From Botryococcus braunii (Eukaryota; Chlorophyta; Trebouxiophyceae): a stretch of 64,000 bases of DNA. Position numbers and translations under genes: made by a program. The notes below the pieces were generated by a model that was given only the letters and a program-made list of their open reading frames with translations, was not told the DNA's origin and searched no databases. The stretch covers positions 5,001 to 69,000 of the forward strand of contig MVGU01001166.1 in NCBI GenBank assembly GCA_002005505.1, in the 5' to 3' direction. Below are positions 1 to 33,256 of the stretch, piece by piece. Numbering within the stretch: the stretch's first letter is position 1; the number at the start of each line of letters is the position of its first letter.

Positions 1-156
1 TGCTGACCAATGATCATGTGTGCGGCAAATACTTTTGCCTGTCAGGCTTGCGTTCTTTCTTTGGCAGAAGACGTAAGTTCAATGGCTCAAGGTAACACTG
101 TAAATTCAAGTTACTGAACCTTCTCTTTGCTGACTTTGACTTGTGTGCCTTCACAG

Positions 157-288
157 AGCTTCAATACCTCTCTCACGCAGCTCTACCAAAGCCCGGTGAA
201 GTACCCGCAAAATATTGTGGGACTGCAGAGCCAGATCTTCCCCGTCTTTAACTTGACAGAATGTCCAACCCCCGCCAATTTCGGATAG
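157..288 (+). CDS. PiT-family phosphate transporter, copy A, last exon only (partial)
   Basis: This is the final coding exon of a sodium- or proton-coupled inorganic phosphate transporter whose remainder lies left of the window. A pyrimidine-rich 3' splice site ends in CAG at 156; 44 codons follow, ending in TAG at 286-288. The peptide starts SFNTSLTQLYQSPVKYPQN and ends NLTECPTPANFG. It is almost identical to the last exon of the PiT gene at 4572-20214 (SFNSSLTQLYSSPVKYPQN), and the two share the splice-acceptor position, so the genes are tandem duplicates. Copy A is three residues longer at the C-terminus. Assignment to PiT rests on this homology, because this exon lies outside the conserved PiT core. 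Two Asn-x-Ser/Thr sites (NTS, NLT) suit a lumenal or extracellular tail. Confidence 0.8.
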   Translation, partial: SFNTSLTQLYQSPVKYPQNIVGLQSQIFPVFNLTECPTPANFG

Positions 289-3200
289 GACTCGGATATA
301 AGATGGGTTCTCATATGAGATCTGACTGGTGCTGCACCGGAGTACCTTGTACATAAGTTAAACTAGCTTACTCACAGTTGTTTGTAATTGCACATGCTTG
401 AGCCAGCTCAAGAATTCTGATTTGTTTGTATACTCAATACTTGTTTGTAAATGCACATAGTCGGGCAGGCAGGTTGTCGCAAGGGACTTTCATGGGCTAT
501 TGCAAACGTTTCAAATAGGTTTGGGTCAGGATGTCAAGAATCTCGCTTGGAAGTTTGGATGGCGTTTCCCATTCTGCCTTGCTCTAGCCGTGTACATGCA
601 CACGACTTTGTGTGTCATACTTTATTTTTGTCCATGCTGTATGCACTGCTGAGTTCCGCAAGAAGACAGATTCCAGTGGACTCCAGTTGCTTCCAGGGTC
701 TTCCATCTGGCTCGTGGCATTCTGTCCACGCATGAAGAGGGGAGACAAGCACGTCATATGCTTTGAACAGAGGTCTTGCGCGAAGTGAATTGTTGCTTGG
801 CCTGGCTGGTACAGTTGCAATGGTACTAACAGTATGACAATTTGTGCATACACTAAGGAGGTAGAAAAAGGGCGAATTTATTCCAATGCAGCACTTACAA
901 AAACGGAGACTAAGTCCCTACATTTTGCTCCATTGGCCCCACAATGAAACTGCGTTTGGAGATCTGGTGGGGAAAAGGATTTTTGCCAGACAATGTCCTG
1001 ACATTTGCCACTGGGAAGCATTGGCCGTCTATGGAAGCATGAAAGGGAGTGATTCGACTACTTCACTATGTTTTAGTGATCATTATCATCGAGCTCCTTC
1101 TTTACGGATTTGCCCAGCTGCCCAGCTGCTGTAAGTGAGGGGGTGTCCCCAACTGGAAGTATGCTTGCAGTCCTTAGGTAATTTCACTAAGAAGGCTCGA
1201 TGGAGTAACAAAGAGTATGGACTAGCCTTGTTACTTCGGTTTCTGCTGGAAGTCGCATGAGTTGATTATGCTTGGAAGTGGGGTATATCCCTACGTAGAT
1301 GAAGACGATTGGAATTTGGGGCCTGAAATGGAAGTCTGAGTGCACTTGGGAAAGCCCCCTGAAGGCGGTTGTGCGTTGAGTCCCCAACCTGCAGACCGCA
1401 GTTTGGACTGAGGGTCTTGAGGTGGACCGGAAGATTGAATCTCAAGTTGAATCAAATCTGCCTCCCTGGGGTGACTCTTAGAATGCATATGCCTAGGCCT
1501 GTGTTCGGCACAATGTTGGTGGATGAATGCCCTGGCGAGCCGCATTGATCGTGCTGGAGATGGTTGGCTCTCTACAGGGACCTCTTTGTATCCCTTTCCG
1601 ATATAACTGTTAAAACTTACCATTCATGAAATGTTGTTTCAAAACAGCATTTCATTGTGAAGCATGTGTATAGGCATATCGATAGTAACGGATTGTTGGC
1701 ATTACTCCTGTCTACAGACTGTTTGGTGCTGCGCTGAGGCATTGCATACGCATACGCCACTGTAGGTGAAGGCAGCATCATGGTGGTCAGAACCCCAGTA
1801 TAGCTGTTTCCAGCGGGAGGGTGCATGGACGGCGTAATTGGTTTATATGTTAGTATGTACACACTACTAAAAGGATTGTCGTCAATAAAATTTGAAAGAG
1901 TCACTGCAAATATAGGTGTAGACTTGTTTCACCACGTCTTCGTGCATTTCCGTGGTGTGTGAAAACAATTTATGTCCTCACGGGGGCTCGCACGGGGGCT
2001 TGCTCGATTAGTTGGAAGTTCAATCAGCAGAGTCATGGTTTCTGCAGACTTGATTCAAATGACACGTTTGCTCAACGTCAGTCAGGAAAGCATGACCTCG
2101 TGCACAAGAGAGCAATCCTAAAGCAAATGCGGCATTGCTGTTCTTGTCGATGGAGTTCTGCAGACATTGAGAATAAGCAGGGAAGTCCTGAAGCCGTCTG
2201 CAAGTTGTAAATGCTCGTTGCAACTTGTCGATGATGGTCTGCCAACCTGAGAAATGTAAGGATACATGGTCTACGGTCAAAATATGCTTAAACTTTCTAC
2301 CTTAAAATGTAAGGTATTTGCACGCTGTCTTCTTTGCCTCATTTTCCTTATTCTTTTGGCCTTTCAAAGTGTACACGACTCGAGTCCGTATCGTGTACCT
2401 TGCAAGCATTGCCCAGACCCTTCATGGAGTGATCACCTAGGGGACTTCCCCCCTGTCATATGCACAATGATGGCAACGGACTCGGGGCTTGTTCGATTTG
2501 CACCCTCAGTATAGGGCCTGATTTCTAGGCCAAGTGGCCTGTACGGTTTTGTGTTTCAGGCCGTTCAGAGGGTACAGAGCTTAAAAAGTCTCTCTCTGGG
2601 AGAGGGGCGGGGGAAGCTGCTTTCTCAAGCTCTGACCTCGAATGTGTCGATTCCACCGCATGGTTTGAATGAGCTATAGGGTAAGGCCCGTCGGGTTGTT
2701 GGGGGGGGGGGGGGGGGGGGACCCACCCGGGGGTGGGGCGATGGGGTGTGGATCCAGCAAGTAGGCAATGGGACACCATAGACCTTGTGCTGCTGCGATG
2801 ATTGCTATCCTTGACACTTGAAACATATTTCACTAGCACACAGGTATTTGCGTCGTTGCCATTTTAAACTTTGCCCATGTGAAATAATCTGTGTTTTAAG
2901 AGTCAGTTCACAAAAATCTCAATTTGGAAGTCATCTGCAAGCGCCCCAGACACTTGGAAGACGGTGGCCTGGGTCCCTGCCCCGCTGGAATTTCATTCAA
3001 GTCATTGAAGCTTCCTCCCCTTTGGGTCTTCTCTGCAGACCAGCTGGTGTTAAGGCATTTCATGGCTCACAAAGGGACAACTGGTCTGCAATGGGCCGAT
3101 ACTTTGGGAACGCAACATAAACTTATTCTCCGCACGTGCTGGGTCATGAACACTTCGAAGTGTTCCTGACCCAGCACGTACGGAGAATAAGCATGATGGA

Positions 3201-4571
3201 ACAAGAAGTATGCCCCGTTCCCACATTACAGACTTAGAACCGAGCCACGCATCACTACTGCATCGGCTCTTATTCTTTATCGACACAATTTTCTCTTAAA
3301 GGTGATCGCTCACGAGTCGTGTCCTAACCGCAAACCACGTATCTTATGCGGAATCCAACTGGGGATTAATCCTGCAGGGGCCATGGACAGAGGATCCTGC
3401 AACCCTAGGAATTCCTGCGCTAGGAATCCTGCCACCCTACAGGGGCCATGGACAGACGTATTAATGTTATTAGAATCAACTCCAGCTTTTCAAAACCCCC
3501 TATGAATCTTAAGGACTTCGCCCATATATCTGCAAACCGTGTGTGCTGCGGCTCCTTCCTCAGCTTGCACGCGTGGTGGTTACGAATTCTTGTGAGCATC
3601 AATTGTTGGGAGGACTCCAGGGACGGATGGCGAGGACGTTAAGCTGACATCTTTAGTCTTCAGCACCGAATTGAGTGTTTCTGAGGGTGGATAATAAATG
3701 AAGCACATATGAACTGCAAACCACGTATCCTACATGCTTGTATATGGAAGCCAGGGGCCCTGTACAGCGCGTTTCTGTTTGGTAGCCGCCAGTACATACT
3801 TCAGATATATACCTGTAAAACCCCTGAGCGTTTGGGGCTCTTCCACCCAAAACAATGGAGCCCCCTCGCCAGTACTTCCTACCATGTTCACGGGCCACCA
3901 AAAGTACTTAAAACCCTGCCAAATGGAAATTTCGGGCACAGAAAAGGTGTTTTCCATACAGACTTGGAGCGGACTCGGTAACCTCCTTTCCAACCAGCCT
4001 CAACTAGCCGGTTCCTTCAGCCTCTTGCGATCTAAAAACCCGTTCCCCCTTGAGCGTGGGCGGCACGCGTTGCGACTCGCGGGCCGTACCATGCGGCTTC
4101 TGAAGGCTTCTGAAGTCCGAAAACTGATTCGGCGTGGCAGCATGAGATTGCGGGATGAGGAATTATTATGAAAAAAGATTCCGTACCATCAACAGACGCT
4201 GGCAGATCTATATTCGACAACACTCGGCCGATCTATTAAACACCAGCAAAATCCAGCTGCAAAAGTTGTAGCTTGGCCACTTTCACCGTAATACTGCCAG
4301 AACAGTTCATAATTGTTAGCTGAAATTAAGACATAGCTGGCAGAGCCACTTTGTTTGTAGTCGAACCCGTTTGCCTCATCTCCAATATAGCCGGTGGCAT
4401 TGCGAAAAGATGGCGAAGTATACTCAGTACACGTGGTTATTTGTGCGTAAGCCCCATCCTTACAGCTCATACATTCACTTGCTTTATCAATTCTTAAAGC
4501 GATCGTACTGTTGGGCGAATACCATCACCGACTTTCATTGTTGAGCTAAGGCCCACTTTGTTATGTCGCAG
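289..4571. other. Intergenic region / unidentified 5' end of PiT copy B
   Basis: I see no convincing coding exon in this 4.3 kb. The first coding exon (initiator Met and a few residues) of the downstream PiT gene should lie here, because its exon at 4572 starts in phase 1 without an ATG, but I could not identify it. The region holds a G homopolymer at about 2700-2720, a long palindrome at 3122-3191, and a repeated 16-mer (CAGGGGCCATGGACAG) near 3375 and 3436. Confidence 0.5.
3122..3191. repeat. 70-bp near-perfect palindrome
   Basis: Two 25-nt arms (3122-3146 and 3167-3191) are reverse complements with one mismatch. They enclose a 20-nt centre that contains its own perfect 18-bp palindrome (GAACACTTCGAAGTGTTC). 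The whole block can form one long hairpin or cruciform. It lies between the two PiT copies. It could be a small foldback element or part of a longer inverted duplication; no target-site duplication was obvious. Confidence 0.85.
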
Positions 4572-20214
<15,643 letters not shown>

Positions 20215-23200
20215 GCATTTGGATAATAATTCAGCTATAACGCTCATGTACCAGGACTCCTGGGCCTGGATTTGTATTTAACACCTGTTGTAAAGGGCTT
20301 ATCCCTGCCATACTGGGAGCGTGGCGTGTGGCCTGCGCATGCGGCTGTCCAAACTTAGGTCAGGCAATCTGAAGTTCACAGTCTCCCAAGTATGTTATTA
20401 CACGTTATTGAGCAGACAAATAGTCTGAAGTAAGCTTGAAAAGAATCGGCACCGTCGTTATAAAGGCACAAAGGACAGCAAAGGTGTTGGTAAGGTGCAA
20501 CGAAACTCGAGTGTTTCAAGCTCAGGCACTACCAGGTAGGGTGTGGATTTTGGTTGGCATCTCCAATATGCCTCGTAGGACTACAGGCACATGACATTGT
20601 GTGCTCAGCACGTTTTATTTCCAAAATTAAGATCTCGGCTGTCTTTCCTCCAACTACAACTAGACTTATCTACCACCACATGCTGCATCGTGGACGCTGA
20701 GCTAGGGCAAGGGCTATATCGTCCCTTCTCTTCTTTGACCTAGTTGATAATTTTGTGGCATTCAGACCATCTTTCAAGGTCATTGGCACAACAGTGCTTT
20801 GCAAATTGGGTGGTTGTATTTTGATTCGACATTGCAACCTCAACATAGTAAGTGAAAGAATTGTCCACTTTCCCTAAAGTGGACACTCCGGTGAAAGTAA
20901 GGAGGCGGGGGGATCCCCCCCCCCCCTTACTTTCTTCTTCTGGCTTTCGAAGGCTCGAAGTGTCTTCCAGCTCAAAGTTTTGTGCGGGGAAAGTCTTTTG
21001 AAGACAGCGAGTTGAAGCTTTCATATGGAAGCGCGAATGTTTCCAGCAGAAGTTTGTGTAGATACTGTTGCGGTGAAACAGTACATTGCATTCAAGATAC
21101 ATGAAGCATTTGTCGATCTGGGCTAGAGGCCGCTGAGCTAGGCGAGGGGGTGTTCCCCCTAAAAGGGCGTTTGCATCCTCAGCCAAATACTAATTGGGAT
21201 TCCTGGTAGAAGTACAAAGGGATGGAAAGACACTGCGGAAGTCACAGCTAGAAGTGCTTGCAGTCCTTCGTTATTGCTAGCAAGTCTCAATTGGAAGTGT
21301 TTCAAATTCCTTGGTAACATAACTAGGAAGTCCGAACATGTCCAGCACATAATAAGTATACTGGAAGTATGCATGTCCGCATTGCTCAGTACAAACTTCA
21401 ATTGCTTAGCGCAATGTCAGCGAATTAAACAAATGCCAACAACGAAACTTCTTTGTTTTGAATTTGTGTTAGTATACTGTGCTAGAATTTGTGCTAGTAT
21501 ACGTAGTAGTGTCAGTGTTAAGCTTGTTTTTCTCGGATATGCAGACTGAAATGTAGTGGTAGTGGACTTCTCACCAGGGGATTGAAGTGGAAGTGCAAAG
21601 ACTGTATCTTGCTACGTTGGTTTCTGCTGGATTCCGGAAGTATAGTCAACTTGTACAACGTGGTAGCTGGGAAGTGGTAGTTGAATGAAAGCGGGATCCC
21701 ACGTACAAGTAGTGGTGGACTAGGACTACCAAGGGCGGATGGAAACTCCGGTGAGGCACAATCGCTTGCAAGTTCACCCGCCTCGAGAAAGTTGTGCATA
21801 TGCCCATTCCAGGTCTGTACAGTGTTAACGTAGACTGCAGCCCATTCCAGCTGGAGGATTCAATTTGCTAATGGTACATTAAATTGTCAGGGGGTAAATG
21901 TGCGATCTTGGGCCACGTCTAGATGTCAGATCTGCTTCTGCAGAGTCTCCAGTTGTTCGACATGGGTTGTCAGATAATTGATTTCTTTTTGTAGTAAAAC
22001 CAATCGCAAGGACCTGCTATTGTCCATATCTGATTGATCAATACAGTCATCACTTGGGGGTACAAATACTTTATGCATATGTTTTTGCAAATTAAATTGT
22101 GTTTATGTCTTGTAGCTACAATAGTGTACAATTGTGTACAATAGTGTACCATTGTAGCTACAATAGCACTATACTGTACAGAAGCTTTAAGGACAACTTT
22201 TTCAAAGGCCGTATTTATACATTTTATGGATGCATTGTGGTGGTGTACATGGTGCCAATACAGTGCCTGGCCGGCCGGGCCGTGGCTGTGGCATGCCGCC
22301 ATTGAAGAAGGCCCTGTAAACCCCTTTGGTGGACAGTCAATGAGTTTCTAAGTTGTAAACGGTAAGGTGCAATAACTCGGGAGTATGTACAGTTTTAGAA
22401 TGTATAGTTGTATGTAAGTACAGTTTTAGAACATATACTATGTTCTTGTGTTTGAAGAGGACCTCAGTGGACACCACAATTACACATGCACTTTCTATCA
22501 CCATGTGTTTGTACATACCAGTATGCAACTGTAATGCGCATGCATATATGGTGTTTGTGTGATCCTGTGCTTGCAAGTTGTGAACACCTGACGTAGTTCT
22601 ATTTACAAATTTGGAGACTTGCTCTTCGAAATGGGCCGTCCATTGGAACGGCATCCTGATCATTGTTTTGTTGGCAGCGTTGTGACTGAAACTGATTGTC
22701 AGCCAGGTGTTACTATCATAAACAAAGATATTTGTCCGTCCAGACGTCATTGTTGTTGAAATCCATTTTGATAAAATGGAAAGTTGAATAGATACTTACT
22801 GCAGCTGATTGCTCTTGATTTGCATCCAATATTTATTTTGATTTGAGGGTGGCTTGCAAGCGTGGTAAACTCCAAGGGATTGTCATGTTGCCTTCTTCGC
22901 GTCTTCACAGCTTCTTCTTTCTGTTCTATCGGATCCGGAGTCTTCAGAGTCTCCGCATGTATGACATATAGGTGCCTATCTTCCTGTAGCATTTCCTAGG
23001 GTATAATGCTCTAGTGGGTCCTTTGCATTTCTCTATGACTTGCCTTGTGATCTGGGTTCGCAGTACAACCTCGCTCAGGTAGTTCGCTCGGTTGCCCGAC
23101 TACGCGTCAGACGCAGTACAATATAATTCAACCCACCCTGGGTTTAAGAGTGGGCTTGCGAATCATTCATGTAACATCTTTTCCGTGCTCATCACGAACG

Positions 23201-23460
23201 GTCTCCTTGTCTCAAAAACTCTTCCGCTAAGCTAATACCTACACTTCCATTATATCCACCCCGTCCATTTCGGGGATCCCTTCTGGATTGTAGAAGCTTC
23301 CTGCTCATCAAATGGACAAAGGTGACAACCTTAACGAGATTTTCATTGTGTTTGTTTTGACAATTTACTTAAATCTTATATAACCTAGGTGTGGTAGGCC
23401 TGTTGTGGCTTTTGCTAAGTGTATGCGTATGTACGTGTGTTCTTACACACCGGTCTTTAG

Positions 23461-23548
23461 GGGGGGGGGGGGGGGGGAGGGACGGATTACTGCTAGAAAT
23501 TTCTTTAAATAGAAAACTTTCTAGCAGTAATCCGCCCCCCCCCCCCCC
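23461..23548. repeat. Hairpin with G-run and C-run flanks
   Basis: A run of about 17 G precedes CGGATTACTGCTAGAAA (23483-23499). After 18 nt its exact reverse complement (23518-23534) follows, then about 14 C. The complementary arms thus extend into the homopolymers, giving an 88-bp foldback. Confidence 0.85.
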
Positions 23549-25151
23549 AAACCAGGGCCCAAGGAGGGCAGCAACTTTTTGAATGTAGAGAACAAATGAA
23601 ATGTCCTTAGTTCAAATCTGTTTGAGGGCCATGATGATAAGTCGAATTCGAAGCACATGATTCGAACCGCACGACGTTTAAAGGTGCACCCTTAAAAGTG
23701 GGTGGCCCCCTCCCCACCTTGCTCCCTCTCATAAAAAAGACGTGCGGTGGAAGTGGGGGGCCCAACCCCATGGGGTGGCGATAGGGTATGGGGCAATGGT
23801 GAGAAAGCTAGCATCGATGTAGACCTCTACATGTACAAGCCCACATGTGCGTTCTATCCTATTCTATCCATGATATATGACTGTATAGGTATATCTGGAT
23901 TCTATCATGACCATAATCTAGATCTGCTACGTCAAAACTTCCATCCTTGACTCAGTCACCCAGTCACAGTGTACATTAACATACATATGTGCAGTCCTTT
24001 AACTTTAAATTGTAAGCCAGTCCGTAAATTTTAAGTAATTCAACGGCTTGCAAACTTGACTAAGCCCTAATCTAGGTCTATAAGCTTGCAGAGGCGTGCA
24101 ATGTAATTCAAAGCACATGGCGCTGCAACCAAGACAATTGCACACTGTGGTTAGCATTTCGGTCTCTGTCCCAAATAATTTAATGGGCCCTTAATCAAGG
24201 TCCTCAACCTGCCGAATGTGTGCGGGCAATTGACGAACCAAGGCGATTCAATGCTTCCCCTGTAACGTGGCCAGCCGGCAAGTCCAGATATCCACTGATC
24301 CAAAAATTGACTTGCCCTATCAAACCCTGAGCCTACGCCTATGAGCCCTGGTGCGCTATGCCTATCAAATCCTGTGTCTACGCCCATGCCAGAGCCAATT
24401 GATAAGCGAGCGGCCTACTGATAAGTGACTGCAAGACATCCTTGCGTTAGCACTCTAAGCTGAAAGTATTCAAGGGGAAATTTCCACGTAATTACCTTGG
24501 AAGGACTCTCCATGGAAGGACTCCCATGGATGTGATGCCAAAAGTCTACCATTGGTCATGTCATACCAGGTGGCTATATAGTATGTTTGACGCTCGATCC
24601 ACAGTGCTCGCTCGCTTTCAGCGTTACAGGTTGATTTGTTAAACACGCCATCCCTAGCTCTTGCTAGAGCGTTGGCTCATGAAGCAAGTCAGACCCCCGA
24701 AGTCTTCGAGACGAAGACGATAGACGGCTTCATTGTCCATTTATAGTTACTAGTAGTCTAATGTCGATACTCGCACCTGACACAAGTTCCTTTAAACAAG
24801 TCCTTCACAGCAGTTTATTTTCTTCCGAAACAATCTGTCAGTGCTGGAAATGGAAAAGCTTTGATCTTGGGACACTTAATAGCTAACCATTGCCTATGCA
24901 GATTGACAACAAATAGTAAGGGACTATTTCTATAAGACTTTCACCTTGTTTGGTCTATAGCTTTGCGGAAAATAAAATGCACAAAACAGACGCAATAAAG
25001 AACAAGAAAAGGAAACCTACCTAATTAATTTATAACGAAAGACAGCATATGGAGTGGTGTCAAGCCAAAATAAAATATTGGAAAGTAATATTACTTTCCA
25101 TATTTGGTAATAATACATATACTGTGGTGCAGATACAGAAAACATATGGGA

Positions 25152-25155
<4 letters not shown>

Positions 25156-25229
<74 letters not shown>
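25156..25229. repeat. (CA)n tract
   Basis: About 74 bp of uninterrupted CA just beyond the 3' end of the phospholipid methyltransferase gene. Confidence 0.95.
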
Positions 25230-25231
<2 letters not shown>

Positions 25232-25347
25232 CTTCCTACCCTACAAAAACGTAAGCTTAACATCTCCTGACCCCTCCCCTTCCCCTCCCTCAACCCCTCC
25301 TCTCACCCCCCCCCCCCCCCCACACCCTGCCACAGACGCATATTCCA

Positions 25348-26202
25348 TCAAAGATATTGCTCAATCAAGCCTGTTATAACATACATAGCTGTCCAGTATG
25401 ACCCAACTACCATTGTAGATATCAACGGAATAGTTGGGTAAATGCTTTTTGCACCCAGCAGTAGTCCCCAAACTGTAAGGACTGATCCCACATATTGTGG
25501 ATGTGAGACAACATTGAATGGAAAGCCATCGTTCCACTCCACTCTGTGCCCCAATTTGACACCATAGTAGACACCCACGGCTCCAATGGCATCGAAGGTT
25601 TTAACATTTAATACCTGCCACACATATCCATTCAAAATAATGATGGGTTATACGGCTTCATCTGTGTCTTCTCCAACAGGCATTTTGGCTTGAACGTGTA
25701 CCTGACCGACTGTAGTGGCAATGATTCCAATCCCAAGCAACTCCATGTCAACCGGTACCTTGTATTCAAAATTTTTTGTCACGGAATCCAACCAAAGGAC
25801 GGTTACCACAAGCTGTAAACCTACGAAGGCCAGTAAAAGTGAGTCCAAGTGAACGGCATAAACATCCATCCACCGATATCAGAATACTACCTTTGCCAGC
25901 GATTGCCACCAGACGGAATGTTTGCACAGCTTTGTCCCCACACCAGCGACGCCAGGTCGGGGAGTGCAGCCACACAAACGCATAGATGAGGTGCGGGGTC
26001 GTGATAGCTGACAAGAGTAAAAGCTCCAATAATGAGTCTGAAAAACAATTCTTTGCATGAGAAAACGCTGTTGTTTCCAAATAACAAGAGAAGCTAGACT
26101 GTTGTGAGCGCAACAAGTGACAAAGAGAAAATCGACGTGGGATGGTGCAACACCTTTCGACCAAACGTCCATGGCCTTGAAAGACCCCTCTGAAGCTGAC
26201 AT
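25348..26202 (-). CDS. Phospholipid N-methyltransferase (PLMT/PEMT type), complete, 4 exons
   Basis: Small membrane methyltransferase that uses S-adenosylmethionine to methylate phosphatidylethanolamine intermediates towards phosphatidylcholine, expected in the ER. Exons (minus strand): 26202-26154, 26037-25891, 25820-25702, 25614-25348. All join in phase with GT-AG borders and give 193 residues, close to the usual family length. The first ATG (MSASEGSFKAMDVW) is preceded by no longer in-frame ATG extension. Four hydrophobic segments are visible. The C-terminal exon carries GVYYGVKLGHRVEW followed by GFPFNVVSHPQYVG; the GxYYGxxLG and FPF...HPQYxGS patterns are the family hallmark. It resembles the one-domain plant/fungal PLMT rather than the large cytosolic plant PMT. 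It is head to head with the RRM gene at 26667; the 464 bp between probably serve both promoters. Confidence 0.92.
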
Positions 26203-26284
26203 CTGCAACTTTCTTTACATATTAGATTGACTGAGCAATGCGCAAGGCTGGTTAAGCGCGCTTGGGATTCAAAGTCTTGGATAT

Positions 26285-26480
26285 GGGCAAGGGCCTCGCC
26301 GAGAGCAAGGGCCTCGCCGCCAGCAGTGGCCCAGTGTCGGTCACCAGAGTGACTCACCAGGTCCCTGGTGACCATGGACGTCGGTTGGGCACATGCATCA
26401 TGTGATCCTTAGGCGGGGTCGGTGCGGCACATGAATCATGTGATCCTAGGCGGGGCCCCCGGCGGGGGCCCCGCCCAAGG
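26285..26480. promoter_or_regulatory. Shared bidirectional promoter region with duplicated CACATG element and GC hairpin
   Basis: Lies between the divergent start codons at 26202 (-) and 26667 (+). Two direct copies of a roughly 28-bp unit starting CACATG and continuing ATCATGTGATCC...AGGCGGGG sit at about 26390-26419 and 26428-26455; each contains two E-box-like CANNTG words in dyad arrangement. A perfect inverted repeat with 12-nt arms (GGCGGGGCCCCC) follows at 26449-26475 with a 3-nt loop. GCAAGGGCCTCGCCG is also repeated near 26287 and 26303. The promoter role is inferred from position; binding factors are unknown. Confidence 0.5.
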
Positions 26481-26666
26481 AGGCAGTACTAATGCGAAAA
26501 TTCACCCGGGAGTACCTACGTAAAACGTCACGCGGCGTAACATGGCATGGAGGCGGACACTTGCCCACCAGGGCATTGCCACTTGTTCGAGAGCGAACGG
26601 CATCGAGCAAAGTGCAGGGAATCCATAAAACATTAATTGCGTGCACGTGTAGGGAAATCAACTGTG

Positions 26667-29395
<2,729 letters not shown>

Positions 29396-31162
29396 TGGTG
29401 ATGTCTAGCAGCCATGTCGACTTACCATATGCTATTGGTCATCATCTTGCAGTCAGCAGGCCAGGTACCAGTTTCAGAATATTTAAACAAGGCTCGAGCT
29501 CGAAAAGGAGAGCAGAATTGCACAGCATGAGGTTGAACATGGTTGACCCACTTGTGCAGGCCATTGCGAGGGACGCAATATGCTATTGTTGGGAGCGGCA
29601 GCGTGTAAAATTGTTAGGTCCTATTTATGATGGCAACCCCAGCGCCTCCACCATGAAAGGCATGCCCAAGATGGCGCAGTGCCGCTGCATATACTTGGCA
29701 ATTGTGCAGCGTTTTTAACCATCCTCGAGAAGAACATGCGAAGGGACGGCTTATGCGGCTAGCCCCTGCAGTAGCATATTGGATTGTGGCAGTTGGGTTT
29801 TGATTCTTCTGTGGTACTGCCATGACCACAGTAGGGCGGCAGCAACAGATGGGAGGTCAGCTGCAGCAGCTTGCCAATTAAGTTGTTCGAGGAAGCTGTG
29901 GTGCTTGCATTGTTGCGACAAGATGCAGTGGGCGCGTGGATGGCCATGTAATGAAAGAAGCAGAAGCCGCAGTTTTGCCAGGATTTCCACAGGCTGTCAG
30001 CAAGTTTGCAGACTAAAAGGTCTACAGATGCTGCAGCATGCTCTTTCAGTGCCACAGATATAACAGTGACAGATCGTTTGAAGTTTGGCAGGTAAACTTT
30101 CATAAACATGGAGCAAGCACACACACAACCCTCCTAGGTATTCACCAGCTTTTCAGCCAAGATGACAGTGCAATCATATCAGGTGCCAATGCCCTGGTCA
30201 GTCCCATAAATCCACGTCCAGGTAGTCCAACGGCTTTGCAATTGGACGAGCTGCCACACAAGCCAGCTCGCTTCGTCAGTTTACAGTTCTTGGAAGGAAT
30301 CAGTTGTAGCAACATTAAATTTTTGAATACTTTCAGCCCAACATCTGCGCGATATCAGAGATGTCTATCCTCTGTGCAGTTACAGCTAGATGCATATGGC
30401 TCTGACATGCAGCAGGTACATGACAGCCGGTCAGTGAACCATATTGCTTGGTCAAAAAGCAACATTGCATTGAGGAGATCAGCGAAGCTTAAAACCAGGA
30501 TGCAGTCTTAGGGTGGGAAATCTCGATTAAACATCTCCAATCTTGTGGTATGCTCTCTGCTCTCAAGATTTAGAGGGCCTATACGTATTGCAGTGGGCCC
30601 AAGGCAAAAATATATAGATGGAGGGTATCTTTTATACCTGGCCCACTTAAACCATGCTTTTGTGTGACAGGGCACACCCCATACTTGTGGTTGACCTTGT
30701 TTGTGTTCCTTGTGCCATAGCAATAAAAGAAGTTACGACAAGTGACATGCACTGACTTGCAGTGTCGTCTTTGTCCTCCTGGGGCTGGCAACAAAGGTCA
30801 TTCTATTTCAAACACAGCAGGCCACAGGCTTCTATCACCGTCCAAATCCTTTCTTCGGTGCCCACGCCTGTACAACACGGTAGGCAATCTTCATATCACC
30901 TGCACACACACAGTTTCGAAGCCACTTACTGCAGGCATTCCAAACATATGTTCCGAGATTAAACCAGATCATCTCCAGTGCCAATTCAACAGCCCTAATG
31001 CATCTTGACAGTTTCCTTGAGCATATAAGGTGGCAAATTCCACTGTTCTTGCTGTGCAAAAGTCAGTTTGTAAATTCAGAGGAAACCACCACACCCTCCA
31101 AGCTGTTGTTTGCAGACTATGTCAGTGACTTGGAGTGTGCCTAAATTCTGTTGGTGGCTCAC
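29396..31162. other. Intergenic, convergent 3' ends
   Basis: 3' UTR of the RRM gene (+) and the unresolved 3' end of the FHA gene (-). A possible next minus-strand FHA exon starts after CAACAG near 31103 with a phase-compatible reading, but its peptide is not recognisably FHA-like. No other coding evidence on either strand. Confidence 0.45.
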
Positions 31163-32872
<1,710 letters not shown>

Positions 32873-33256
32873 CTGCATGAGGAAACATACTGTTACCCAT
32901 GTCACAACCTTCAGATGCAATCCAGCAACAACCAATATTTTCCCTGGAGTTTCATCTATCAACATGTCAAGCTTCACTTCATATGATGCAAGCCCAGAGG
33001 CAACGTGGCGGCAAATCTGGTGTATCTAAAGGGAGCCACTTGCTTCCAGGCAAAAAATCAAGTATATCAGTTGCAGCAAAATGGCACTTTAAAGAATGCT
33101 GGTCTGCTAATGCAAATCTGCTATGGAGGAAAGAGTACAATTGTACCGGCAGGTAAGTACGGTGTTTCAGTCATTGTGCTTTGGCCATCAGTCCTCCGAC
33201 TCAATATTGCCCACAGCGAGGTCTTGTATCACTCCTTGTTACCATACTTTTAAAGC

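Larger units (their letters stand above)
20215..25347. other. Gene-poor stretch between PiT copy B and the phospholipid methyltransferase
   Basis: No exon with a recognisable protein family was found in about 5.1 kb on either strand. Short open frames exist but lack paired splice sites or compositional support. It holds a palindromic run around 22113-22162 (GTAGCTACAAT...ATTGTAGCTAC), the hairpin at 23483-23534, and a (CA)n tract at 25156-25229. The 3' UTR of the PiT gene and that of the convergent methyltransferase gene must both lie here. Confidence 0.5.

Noticed and set aside
33005..33160. Plus-strand frame with a strong GTAAGT donor
   Set aside because: No acceptor-matched upstream exon, no recognised family, and it lies within the likely 5' part of the minus-strand FHA gene.
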